A stretch of DNA of 64,000 bases. Source: Roseomonas aerilata DSM 19363 (GTDB lineage Bacteria > Pseudomonadota > Alphaproteobacteria > Acetobacterales > Acetobacteraceae). The position numbers and the translations under genes were made by a program. The DNA lies in contig NZ_JONP01000004.1 of NCBI RefSeq assembly GCF_000711725.1, positions 1-64,000 on the forward strand, given 5' to 3'. This document shows, one piece after another, positions 54,663-64,000 of this stretch (positions are counted from its first letter, which is position 1; each line of letters starts with the position of its first letter). A model generated the notes under the pieces. The model saw nothing but the letters and a program-made list of their open reading frames with translations. It made no database searches and was not told where the DNA came from.

Positions 54663-55772
54663 TCAGTCCGGCGCGGGCGTCGCTGGAATAACGTCGGCCT
54701 CGACCAGCCAGCAGTCACCGGCAGGGCGACGGGCCGTCACGGACAGGCGCGGCATCTGCGCAAGGCGCTCCACGCCGAGGGAATCGAGCCCTGACCAGCC
54801 ATCCCCGCCCATCAGCGCGGGCGCCGTGAACCAGGCCAGGCGGTCCACCAGCCCGGCCCGCAGCAGGGAGGCGCCGAGCCGGGCGCCGCCCTCCACCATC
54901 AGCCGGGTGATGCCCTTGGCGGCCAGGGCGCGCAGCAGGGCGGCCGGGTCCAGCCCGCCGCCGGGCGCGGGGGGCACGTCGATCAACTCGGCGCCCCGCT
55001 GCTCCAGCGCGGCCATGGCGGCGCGGTCGCCGCCGGGCGCGGTCGCGATCCAGGCGGGGGCCTCGCTGTTGAACAGCCGGGCGGCGAGCGGGGTGCGCAG
55101 GCGTGCATCGGCTACCACGCGCACGGTGGGCAGGGCGGCGTAGCCCGGCAGGCGGCAGGTCAGCTCGGGGTCGTCGGCCAGCACGGTGCCGCTACCGGCC
55201 ATGACGGCGTCGTGCGCGCCGCGCAGGCCATGGGCCAGCCGCCGCGCCTCCGGCCCCGTGATCCACTGGCTCTCGCCCAAGCGGGTCGCGATGCGGCCGT
55301 CCAGCGTGGTGGCGAGCTTGAGCGTCACCATTGGCAGGCCCTGGGAGAGACGCTTGACGAAGCCCGCGTTCACGCGCCGGGCCTCTCCCTCAAGGAGTCC
55401 GACCTCGACCTCGATGCCGGCGTCCCGCAGCCGCTGCAGCCCCACCCCGTCCACCCGCGGGTCGGGATCGCGCAGCGCCACCACCACGCGGGCGATGCCG
55501 GAGGCGATCAGCGCATCCGTGCAGGGCGGCGTGCGGCCCCAATGGCAGCAGGGCTCCAGCGTGACATAGGCGGTGGCGCCCCGCGTCTGCCCGGCCGCGG
55601 CGCGGATGGCCTCGGTTTCGGCGTGGGGGCGACCGCCCGGCCGGGTATGGCCGCGCCCCACGACCCGCCCATCCCGGACGATGACGCAGCCGACGGAGGG
55701 ATTGGGCCAGGTGCTCCCCAGGCCGCGCGCCGCCAGCGCGAGGGCCGCACGCATATGCTGCTCATCAGACAC
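54663..55772 (-). CDS. ribD: Bifunctional riboflavin deaminase/reductase RibD
   Basis: A 369-residue two-domain enzyme. The N-terminal deaminase (1-145) has the zinc site in RPHAETEAIR (HAE) and TLEPCCHWGRTPPC (PCxxxGxxPPC). The reductase domain (about 150-369) begins VTLKLATTLDGRIATRLGES with ITGPEARRLAHGLRGAHDAV and ends with ITRLMVEGGARLGASLLRAG. It carries out the second and third steps of riboflavin synthesis. It lies 21 bases after nrdR, a near-universal pairing. Confidence 0.96.
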   Translation of the reverse strand: MSDEQHMRAALALAARGLGSTWPNPSVGCVIVRDGRVVGRGHTRPGGRPHAETEAIRAAAGQTRGATAYVTLEPCCHWGRTPPCTDALIASGIARVVVALRDPDPRVDGVGLQRLRDAGIEVEVGLLEGEARRVNAGFVKRLSQGLPMVTLKLATTLDGRIATRLGESQWITGPEARRLAHGLRGAHDAVMAGSGTVLADDPELTCRLPGYAALPTVRVVADARLRTPLAARLFNSEAPAWIATAPGGDRAAMAALEQRGAELIDVPPAPGGGLDPAALLRALAAKGITRLMVEGGARLGASLLRAGLVDRLAWFTAPALMGGDGWSGLDSLGVERLAQMPRLSVTARRPAGDCWLVEADVIPATPAPD

Positions 55773-55793
55773 GGGCCGGATTTGCGCGCGCGA

Positions 55794-56246
55794 TCAGGAG
55801 TTGTCCAGGGAGCCGAGGAAGGCGTGGAAGTCCTTCGCGTCCCGGAAATTCTCGTAGACGCTGGCAAACCGCACATAGGCGACGGGATCGAGCTCCCGCA
55901 GGACCTCCATCACGCGCTGCCCGATGGCCTTGGAGGTCAGTTCCTCCGCCCCCTCCGACTCCAGGCGGCGCTGGATGCCGGTGACGATGCGCTCCACCTG
56001 GTCCTCGTTCACCGGGCGCTTGCGGAGCGCGACGCGGATGGAACGGGCGAGCTTCTCCCGGTCGAAGGCCACTCGGCGGCCGTCGGTCTTGAGGACCGTG
56101 AGTTCCCGCAGTTGCACCCGCTCGAAGGTGGTGAAGCGGGCGCCGCAGGCGTTGCAGGAGCGGCGCCGGCGGATGCTGGCGCCGTCCTCGGCCGGACGGC
56201 TGTCCTTCACCTGCGTGTCCTCGGACTGGCAGAAAGGGCAGCGCAT
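55794..56246 (-). CDS. nrdR: Ribonucleotide-reductase repressor NrdR
   Basis: A 150-residue repressor. The zinc ribbon has [20 protein letters not shown] at its start and [15 protein letters not shown], and the ATP-cone spans about 50-140 ([37 protein letters not shown]). It senses dATP/ATP and represses nrd genes through NrdR boxes. The ATG is MRCPFCQSE; the extended frame upstream re-reads the end of glyA. It is 13 bases after glyA. Confidence 0.97.
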   Translation of the reverse strand: MRCPFCQSEDTQVKDSRPAEDGASIRRRRSCNACGARFTTFERVQLRELTVLKTDGRRVAFDREKLARSIRVALRKRPVNEDQVERIVTGIQRRLESEGAEELTSKAIGQRVMEVLRELDPVAYVRFASVYENFRDAKDFHAFLGSLDNS

Positions 56247-56259
56247 CCGGCGGGCGGCC

Positions 56260-57560
56260 TCAGCCGCGGTAGATGGGGAAGCGGGCGCAAAGGGCGTGCA
56301 CCGCCTCGCCCGCGGCCGCCTCGACCGCGGCATTGCCATCGGGCGAGTTGGCGCGGGAGAGGCCGTCCAGCACATCCCCAATCAGACGCCCCACTTCGCG
56401 GAACTCCGCCTCCCCGAAGCCGCGGGAAGTGGCGGCGGGGGAGCCCAGCCGCACGCCCGAGGTGACGAAGGGCTTGGCGGGGTCGAAGGGGATGGCGTTC
56501 TTATTCACCGTCAGGTGGGCACGGCCCAGCGCGGCCTCGGCGGCCTTGCCCGTCAGGTTCTTCGGGCGAAGATCCACCAGCACGAGGTGGTTGTCCGTCC
56601 CGCCCGTGACGAGGCCGAAGCCCCCCTCGCGCAGCGTGTCCGCCAGCGCCCTGGCGTTGTCGACCACCGCGCGGGCGTAGCTGCGGAACTCGGGCCGAAG
56701 CGCCTCGGCCAGGGCAACGGCCTTGGCGGCGATCACGTGCATCAGCGGCCCGCCCTGGGTGCCCGGGAAGACCGCGGAGTTGAGCTTCTTGGCCAGCGCC
56801 TCGTCATCCGAGAGGATGAGGCCGCCGCGGGGGCCGCGGAGCGTCTTGTGGGTGGTGGTGGTCACCACATGCGCGTGGGGGAAGGGCGAGGGATGCGCGC
56901 CGCCCGCCACGAGGCCCGCGAAATGCGCCATGTCCACCATGAAGATGGCGCCGACCTCGTCCGCGATCTCGCGGAACTTCGCGAAGTCCCAGGTGCGGGC
57001 ATAGGCGGAGCCGCCGGCCAGGATCAGCTTGGGGCGGCTCTCCCGCGCGATGCGGGCGACCTCCTCCATGTCGATCACCTGGTCCTCCTGCCGCACCGTA
57101 TAGGGCGCGACCTTGAACCACTTGCCGGAGAGATTGACCGGCGAGCCGTGCGAGAGGTGCCCGCCCGCCGCGAGGTCCAGGCCCATGAAGGTGTCGCCGG
57201 GTTGGAGCAGGGCGAAGAACACCGCCGCATTGGCCGAGGCGCCCGAATGGGGCTGCACATTGGCGTAGCCACAGCCGAAGAGCTTCTTCGCGCGCTCGAT
57301 CGCCAGCGTCTCCGCCACGTCCACGACCTCGCAGCCGCCGTAGTAGCGCTTGCCGGGCAGGCCTTCCGCGTACTTGTTCGTCAGGACCGAGCCCTGCGCC
57401 TCCAGCACGGCGCGGGAGACGATGTTCTCCGAGGCGATCAGCTCGATCCCGTCCTGCTGGCGCACCAGCTCGCGCGCGAGGACGTCGGCGATCTCGGGGT
57501 CGATCTCCGAGAGGGGGGCGTTGAAGAAGCGGTCGGTGCTGGCGGCGGGCGAGAGGTCGT

Positions 57561-57564
<4 letters not shown>
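56260..57564 (-). CDS. glyA: Serine hydroxymethyltransferase
   Basis: A 434-residue PLP enzyme that interconverts serine and glycine with tetrahydrofolate. [40 protein letters not shown] and [20 protein letters not shown] build the folate and PLP sites; the PLP Lys is in [16 protein letters not shown] (about 245), and [18 protein letters not shown] binds the carboxylate. The ATG overlaps the rpiB stop by 4 bases; the long upstream frame only re-reads rpiB. Confidence 0.97.
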
Positions 57565-59150
<1,586 letters not shown>

Positions 59151-59222
59151 GCCCTTTCTGTGCGCATTGGTCGGAAAGCACCCCAAAAAGATAGAAAAAT
59201 ATGATGGTGAAGGGTCTGGGGA

Positions 59223-59244
59223 GAGGAAGAAGTCCTTCTTCCTC
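59223..59244. terminator. Perfect palindrome between convergent hemB and hydrolase genes
   Basis: GAGGAAGAAG and CTTCTTCCTC pair completely around TC. The surrounding 140 bases are less GC-rich than the genes (AAAAAGATAGAAAAATATG lies just upstream). It probably ends both transcripts, though no T-run follows. Confidence 0.45.
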
Positions 59245-59292
59245 GCCCTGGGGCCACTAGCGCCATTGGCTAAAGCCTAGAACCCGCTGCCC

Positions 59293-60417
59293 TCACATTC
59301 CCGGCCGACGGCGCACGGGACGGCCCGAAGCGGCCGGGGGCGCCGCCGCGAAGGCTGCGGTCAGTTGCTCGCCCACTTGGCGCTGGGCTTGGCGAGCCTT
59401 CGTCACCACCGCGTCGGCGCCGAAGAACTCGTGGGTCACCCCGGGATAGAGGGTGCGGGTGACCTGCCCGCCGGAGGCGCGGATCTTCTCCTCCAGCCGG
59501 GCGCCGTCCGTCTGCAGCGGGTCGATCTCGGCGTTGACGATGTAGACCGGCGGCAGGCCGCGCAGGTCGGCGCGGCCGACGAGGTCGAGGCGCGGGTCCT
59601 GCAGGTTCTGCGGTCCCGTCGTGTAGTTGGACACGAACCACTGGATGCCCGCCTTGTTCAGCGGCTTGGCGTTGGCGAACTCGCGGTAGGAGGGCGTCTC
59701 GAGGTCCACGCCGCCCACGGGATAGATGGCGACCACGGCGCGGGGTGAGCCCATCTGGCGGTCGCGCGCGAAGATCGCGGTGTTGATCGCGAGGTTGCCA
59801 CCCGCGCTCTCGCCGACGATGGCGATGCGGTTCGGGTCGCCGCCGATCGCGCCGGCATTCGTCACCACCCAGGCATAGGCGAGGTTGGCGTCGTCATGCG
59901 CCGTCGGGAAGCGGAACTCCGGCCCCTGGCGGTAGTGCACGGAAACGACGATCGCCTGGGCATCGGCGCAGAGGGCGCGGGCGGAGGCGTCGTAGGTATC
60001 GATCCCCGCGATCACCCAGCCACCGCCGTGAAAATAGAGGATCACCGGCAGCGGGCCGGCACTGGCCGAGATCGGGCGGTAGATGCGTGCCTGAAGCGCG
60101 TTCGGCACCGTTGTCAGCGTGGTGTCGTTGTAGCTGTTGATGGGGCGCTGCGTGTTGGTGATCTGCTTCTCGAGTGCGCGGGTGCGGACGGCATCGGCCA
60201 TGCTCGGCTGGCGGCGGGCCTCGACGGGGGTCAGGCCCTCGATCGGCATCGGGTTCAGCCGGGCATAGCTCTCGAGCAGCGCCAGCATCTCCGGGTCGGC
60301 CCGGCCGGAGGGATCGGCGGTCATCGCCATCTGGCGGGCGGCAGGGGCGCAGGCGGCGGCAAGGCCGGCCAGGCCGAGGGGCAGCATCATCGCCCCGCGG
60401 CGGGACAGGTTTGTCAT
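59293..60417 (-). CDS. Exported alpha/beta hydrolase of the HSL/acetyl-esterase type
   Basis: A 374-residue esterase or lipase. A leader (MTNLSRRGAMMLPLGLAGLA, then AACAP) looks like a lipoprotein or Tat signal (RRGAMM, possible lipobox LAAAC). The oxyanion box is YFHGGGWVIAG, nucleophile Ser in IVGESAGGNLAI, Asp in NAEIDPLQTDG and His in GVTHEFFGADAV. It should hydrolyse short-chain or aryl esters in the envelope. It is last on the strand carrying the CoA-transferase genes, 43 bases after the second hydrolase. Confidence 0.87.
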   Translation of the reverse strand: MTNLSRRGAMMLPLGLAGLAAACAPAARQMAMTADPSGRADPEMLALLESYARLNPMPIEGLTPVEARRQPSMADAVRTRALEKQITNTQRPINSYNDTTLTTVPNALQARIYRPISASAGPLPVILYFHGGGWVIAGIDTYDASARALCADAQAIVVSVHYRQGPEFRFPTAHDDANLAYAWVVTNAGAIGGDPNRIAIVGESAGGNLAINTAIFARDRQMGSPRAVVAIYPVGGVDLETPSYREFANAKPLNKAGIQWFVSNYTTGPQNLQDPRLDLVGRADLRGLPPVYIVNAEIDPLQTDGARLEEKIRASGGQVTRTLYPGVTHEFFGADAVVTKARQAQRQVGEQLTAAFAAAPPAASGRPVRRRPGM

Positions 60418-60460
60418 GTTCTTCTCCAGCAGCCCCTGTTGGGCACTGCCGGCGTGAACG

Positions 60461-61330
60461 TCAGCCCTCCGAACCGGTTGCCTGCCCGGAATGGGAGAGG
60501 AACTCGGCGATGACGGCCGTCTGGGCGTGGTCCATCAGCGCCGGCGCGTGGCCACAGCCCGCGACATTGACAAGCAGGGTCTTCGGCCGGGCAGCCATCC
60601 GGGCAGCCGTCGCCTCGTCCAGCAGGTCGCTCTCAGCCCCGCGCAGGACGAGGACGGGCGGGGTCAGCGCGTCCCAAACGGGCCAGAGATCGACATCCGT
60701 GATCGGGGTGTTCCGCATCGGTGCGGCGATCGCGGGATCGTAGTGCAGCACGACGCGGCCGGCCGGGGTGCGGCGCGCGCTCGTCTCCGCAAGGTGCCGC
60801 CAGGCAGCGTCGGACAGCCTGCCGAACGGGGCGTGGATAAGGCGGAGATGGGTCTCGACCTCCTCGACGCTGGCGAAGTCGTGGCTGAGGGCAAGGTAGT
60901 CCGCGATGCGCTGCAGGGCCGCTGCGGGGATGATGGGCCCGATGTCGTTCAGCACCATCCGCCGCGGCGTCGTGCCCGGCAGGGCCGCCAGCGCCATGCC
61001 GATCAGCCCGCCCATGGAGGTGCCGACCCAGTCATACGGCCGGCCGAGCGCGTCCAGGAATTGCTGGAAGGCAGCGGCGTAGGTCGGCACGGCATAGAGC
61101 GAGCCGTCGGGCAGCCAATCGCTGAAGCCGCGGCCGAAGACGTCCGGGCAGATGACGCGGCGGCCGCGCTCGGCAAGGCGGGTGGCAAGCACGTCGAAGT
61201 CCCGGCCCGTGCGGGTCAGGCCGTGGACGCAAACCACCGGCTCGCCCTCCACCGGGCCCCATTCCAGCCAGCGGAGCGTCGGCTCCAGCGGGCCAAGGCG
61301 CGTGCGGAAGGCACCCACCCGCGGCGTCAT
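60461..61330 (-). CDS. Alpha/beta hydrolase, cytoplasmic
   Basis: A 289-residue hydrolase. VVCVHGLTRTGRDFDVLATR is the oxyanion region, WVGTSMGGLIGMALAALPG the nucleophile elbow (GTSMGG), LVLRGAESDLLDEATA the Asp and GCGHAPALMDHAQ the His. Such proteins act as esterases, C-C hydrolases or acyl-CoA thioesterase-like enzymes. The start is uncertain: MTPRVGAFRTRLG is used; an ATG 24 bases earlier (MALPENRRM) overlaps the CoA-transferase stop. Its position after mcd and the CoA transferase points to acyl-CoA or acid metabolism. Confidence 0.85.
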   Translation of the reverse strand: MTPRVGAFRTRLGPLEPTLRWLEWGPVEGEPVVCVHGLTRTGRDFDVLATRLAERGRRVICPDVFGRGFSDWLPDGSLYAVPTYAAAFQQFLDALGRPYDWVGTSMGGLIGMALAALPGTTPRRMVLNDIGPIIPAAALQRIADYLALSHDFASVEEVETHLRLIHAPFGRLSDAAWRHLAETSARRTPAGRVVLHYDPAIAAPMRNTPITDVDLWPVWDALTPPVLVLRGAESDLLDEATAARMAARPKTLLVNVAGCGHAPALMDHAQTAVIAEFLSHSGQATGSEG

Positions 61331-61340
61331 GCGGCGGTTC

Positions 61341-62549
61341 TCAGGCAGCGCCATCGGACCGGAGCTTCGCAATTGCCTCGGCATCCAGACCGAGTCCGGC
61401 CAGGACCTCCTCCGTGTGCTGCCCGAGCACCGGAGCAGCGCCCCGATAACTTGGCGGCGTGGCCGAGAGGCGGACGGGATTGGCGATGACCTGCACCCGC
61501 TCCCCGCTCGCGTGGTCCATCTCAACGACCACCTCGCGCGCCTGGACGTGCGGGTCCTCGAACACGTCCTTGAGGGTGTTGATCGGGCCGCAGCCGATCT
61601 TCGCCTCCTCCAGCACGCGCACCCATTCCTTCGTGCTGCGGGAGCGCATGACGGGGGTCAGCGTATCCGTCACAAGTTGCCGGTTTCCAACGCGCGCCGC
61701 GTTCGTCGCGAAGCGCGGATCGGCAAGCAGCGCCTCCTGGCCGACGAGCTTGCAGAAGCGCTCGAAGGTCGGGTCGTTGCCGACGGAGAGCACGATGTAG
61801 CCGTCGCTGCTGGGGAAAACCTGGTAGGGCACGATATTCGGGTGCTGGTTGCCCAGGCGCGGCGGGTTCTCCCCCGTGGCCAGGTAGTTCATCCCCTGGT
61901 TCGCCAGCCAAGCGACATGCGTGTCGAGCATGCCGATGTCGATCCGCTGGCCCTGCCCGGTGCTGTTGCGGTGGTTCACCGCGGCCAGCACGCCGATGCA
62001 GCCATAGAGGCCGGCGAAAAGGTCGGCCACGGGGATGCCGACCTTCTGCGGCTCCCCGTCGATCTCGCCTGTCAGGGACATGACGCCGCCCATGGCCTGG
62101 ATCAGCGCGTCGTAACCGGGGCGCGGGGCGTAGGGGCCGGTCTGCCCGAAGCCGGTGATGGAGCAGTAGATGAGGCGGGGGTAGCGGTCCTTCAGGTCCT
62201 CCCAGCCGAGCCCGTACTTGGCGAGCGCGCCGACCTTGAAGTTCTCCACGAGGATGTCGCACTCGGCGAGCAGCCGGTGGACGATCTCCTGCCCCTCGGG
62301 CTTGGCGATATCGAGGGTGACCGACTTCTTGTTGCGGTTCACGCCGACGAAGTACGCGCTCTCCTTCGTGCGGGGCACGTAGGGGGGCGCGAAGCCGCGG
62401 GTATCATCGCCGGCGCCCGGGCGCTCGATCTTGATCACCTCCGCGCCGAGATCGCCCAGCATCTGCGTGCAGGTCGGGCCCGCGAGGACGCGGGTGAGGT
62501 CGAGCACCTTCAGCCCGGCCAGCGCGCCGGGGGCAAAGTTCGGCACCAT
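61341..62549 (-). CDS. CaiB/BaiF-family CoA transferase
   Basis: A 402-residue class III CoA transferase. GLKVLDLTRVLAGPTCTQML, GAEVIKIERPGAGDDTRGF and NRNKKSVTLDIAKPEGQEIV form the start of the CoA fold; the Asp used as acyl carrier is in PRPGYDALIQAMGGVMSLTG (about 170). It moves CoA between carboxylic acids. It lies 2 bases after the malonyl-CoA decarboxylase gene, so a role in making malonyl-CoA or methylmalonyl-type CoA from a free acid is plausible; the acids are not known. Confidence 0.92.
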   Translation of the reverse strand: MVPNFAPGALAGLKVLDLTRVLAGPTCTQMLGDLGAEVIKIERPGAGDDTRGFAPPYVPRTKESAYFVGVNRNKKSVTLDIAKPEGQEIVHRLLAECDILVENFKVGALAKYGLGWEDLKDRYPRLIYCSITGFGQTGPYAPRPGYDALIQAMGGVMSLTGEIDGEPQKVGIPVADLFAGLYGCIGVLAAVNHRNSTGQGQRIDIGMLDTHVAWLANQGMNYLATGENPPRLGNQHPNIVPYQVFPSSDGYIVLSVGNDPTFERFCKLVGQEALLADPRFATNAARVGNRQLVTDTLTPVMRSRSTKEWVRVLEEAKIGCGPINTLKDVFEDPHVQAREVVVEMDHASGERVQVIANPVRLSATPPSYRGAAPVLGQHTEEVLAGLGLDAEAIAKLRSDGAA

Positions 62550-62551
62550 GC

Positions 62552-63976
62552 TCAGGACGCCTTCGCCGGGCGGGGCTTGTCCTTGCGGACCGTCAGCGCG
62601 CGGGAGGGCGCGAGCAGCGCGTCCACGCCGCCCGAGCGCACGACCGTGCCGCCGCGCGCGAAGGCTTCGTGGTTCCGCTCGATCTCGTCGCGGTCATAGA
62701 GGTAGTTGACCATCAGTCCGTAGGATTCCTGCATGCCGCGGGTCGCGGTGTTGCCCAGCCAGTTGATGCGTTCGAGCCGCGCGCCGTTCCCGAGGTGGAA
62801 GCGCGCCACCGGGTCCATCCGCCCGCCCGGCTCGGTCAGGTACTCGGCGCAGAGACGCAGCAGCGGAATGCGCAGCGCCTCCGTCCGCGTGGGGTCGCGC
62901 CACCATTCGGGCTCGGAGAGCGGCAGGGCCAGCTCGGAATCCGCCCCCCCGTCCGCCATCCGCTTATCCAGCCAGCGGCGGAAGCCAGGGATGGGGGAAA
63001 GCGTGGAGAAGCGGGTGAGCTGCGGAAGCTCCGCCTTCAGGTCCTCGACGACCTGCTTGATGAGGAAGTTGCCGAAGGAGATGCCCCGCAACCCCTCCTG
63101 GCAGTTCGAGATAGAGTAGAAGATGGCCGTGTCCGCCTCGGCCGCCCGCGCCTCCGCTCCGGCCTCGTGCTCGGTGTCGAGCAGTGGCTGGATCGAGGCC
63201 GCGAGGCCCTGGACGAGCGCGACTTCGACGAAGATCAGCGGCTCGTCCGGCAGCGCCGGGTGGAAGAAGCCGTAGCAGCGGCGGTCGGCGGCCAGGCGCC
63301 GGCGCAGGTCGTGCCAGCCGGCGATCTCGTGCACGGCCTCGTAGCGGATGATCTTCTCGAGCACCGCCGCCGGGGTCTGCCAGTCGATGCGCCGAAGCTG
63401 GAGGAAGCCACGGTTGAACCAGGAGACGAAGAGGTGGTGCAGGTCCTCCTCCAGCGGCTTCAGCGCGGGCTCGGCGCGAATCTCCTGCAGGAGCTGGCGG
63501 CGCAGCTCCACCAGCGCCGCGGTGCCGCCCGGGGACATGTTCATCCGCCGCAGCAGCTCCTGCCGCGGCGGCTCGGCGCAGCGGGAGAGATGGGCAGCGT
63601 TGGCCGGGGTGGGGTCCGAAAGATAGGCCAGCGCCGCTTCGCGGAGAGCATCGGGCTTCGGGCCGAAGCTGGTGGCCATGAAGAGGTGGAAGGCGGCACG
63701 GTCGGCCGGGGCGAGGTCACGGAGTGCCGCCATCACCTCCCGTGCGACAGCGGCGCCGGAAGCCTCGCCGCGCTCGGTCAGCAGCGCCTCCACGAGGCCC
63801 GTGGCGCGCTCCAGCGGCGGGGTGGAATCGCTGGGAACGGAGGCGAAGAGGCGCCCGCGATCGGCGATGGAGGACCAGAGCCGCTCGATCCAGGACCGGG
63901 CGGCGGCGGGGGCGGCCTCGGCCCGGGCGTCCTGGTCGGACGCCTCCCGGTCCACGGTCGTCACAGCCTCGGACAT
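62552..63976 (-). CDS. Malonyl-CoA decarboxylase
   Basis: A 474-residue MCD that turns malonyl-CoA into acetyl-CoA and CO2. The helical N-terminal domain (about 30-180) has LFMATSFGPKPDALREAALA and PGGTAALVELRRQLLQEI; the acetyltransferase-like catalytic domain contains CYGFFHPALPDEPLIFVEVA, IFYSISNCQEGLRGISFGNF and ARFHLGNGARLERINWLGN with the catalytic His. With the adjoining CoA transferase it resembles rhizobial malonate use (MatA partner), but no MatB synthetase or MatC carrier is in view. Confidence 0.94.
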   Translation of the reverse strand: MSEAVTTVDREASDQDARAEAAPAAARSWIERLWSSIADRGRLFASVPSDSTPPLERATGLVEALLTERGEASGAAVAREVMAALRDLAPADRAAFHLFMATSFGPKPDALREAALAYLSDPTPANAAHLSRCAEPPRQELLRRMNMSPGGTAALVELRRQLLQEIRAEPALKPLEEDLHHLFVSWFNRGFLQLRRIDWQTPAAVLEKIIRYEAVHEIAGWHDLRRRLAADRRCYGFFHPALPDEPLIFVEVALVQGLAASIQPLLDTEHEAGAEARAAEADTAIFYSISNCQEGLRGISFGNFLIKQVVEDLKAELPQLTRFSTLSPIPGFRRWLDKRMADGGADSELALPLSEPEWWRDPTRTEALRIPLLRLCAEYLTEPGGRMDPVARFHLGNGARLERINWLGNTATRGMQESYGLMVNYLYDRDEIERNHEAFARGGTVVRSGGVDALLAPSRALTVRKDKPRPAKAS

Positions 63977-64000
63977 GCGTCTCCTCCGGATCGGGCGACG

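Overview
The window is a GC-rich alphaproteobacterial chromosome segment. Gene order and protein style fit Acetobacteraceae, most like Roseomonas. Supporting signs are the order rpiB-glyA-nrdR-ribD-ribE-ribB-ribH-nusB-thiL, the order DUF177-rpmF-plsX-fabH-ihfA-merR, a pyrC-like gene that has lost its HxH motif, and a very strong G/C third-position bias. Species-level placement is inference.

Bases 1-11,900 are accessory and scarred. They hold the start of a secreted RTX/Calx-beta protein running off the left edge and a VapBC toxin-antitoxin pair whose toxin stop overlaps the start of a tyrosine recombinase. That recombinase is cut off by a deleted IS21 element. Next come an intact IS5-type and an IS630-type element abutting on one shared TA dinucleotide, and a TetR-SDR-MATE-thiolase operon. 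After it lie broken IS110 and IS3 pieces and a broken integrase facing a tRNA-Ser(GCU) gene. I read the block as a decayed integrative island beside that tRNA.

Bases 11,900-22,700 carry stand-alone metabolic genes (YfcG-like GST, cytochrome P450, TM2 protein, thioredoxin-reductase-like flavoprotein, mannitol-1-phosphate dehydrogenase-like enzyme, HAD phosphatase). They are followed by the gatCAB amidotransferase genes, with a lipoprotein gene wedged between gatA and gatB, and by divergent ruvX.

Bases 23,140-33,950 are one collinear plus-strand run: pyrB, pyrC-like, plsY, dprA, topA, rnr, an S41 protease, then rpmG with its own promoter and terminator. Bases 33,960-44,100 hold a zinc alcohol dehydrogenase, a lone TRAP solute receptor, and a long minus-strand run livG-livF-livK-livH-livM followed by a small membrane protein, an XpaC-like protein and TelA, with a lytic transglycosylase upstream.

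Bases 44,250-59,150 are core: tRNA-Pro(GGG), MerR regulator, ihfA, fabH, plsX, rpmF, DUF177, a ubiquinol-cytochrome c chaperone, bamE, an MFS transporter, and the thiL/nusB/riboflavin/nrdR/glyA/rpiB operon divergent from hemB. Bases 59,290-63,976 carry two alpha/beta hydrolases, a CaiB-type CoA transferase and malonyl-CoA decarboxylase, a likely small acyl-CoA or malonate catabolic operon.

I found no CRISPR array, no rRNA and no clearly new multi-gene defence system. The most interesting points are the toxin-antitoxin/recombinase coupling, the IS5-IS630 junction, the lipoprotein inside gatCAB, the probable CTG start of the S41 protease, and the XpaC-TelA genes apparently co-transcribed with a branched-chain amino-acid ABC transporter.
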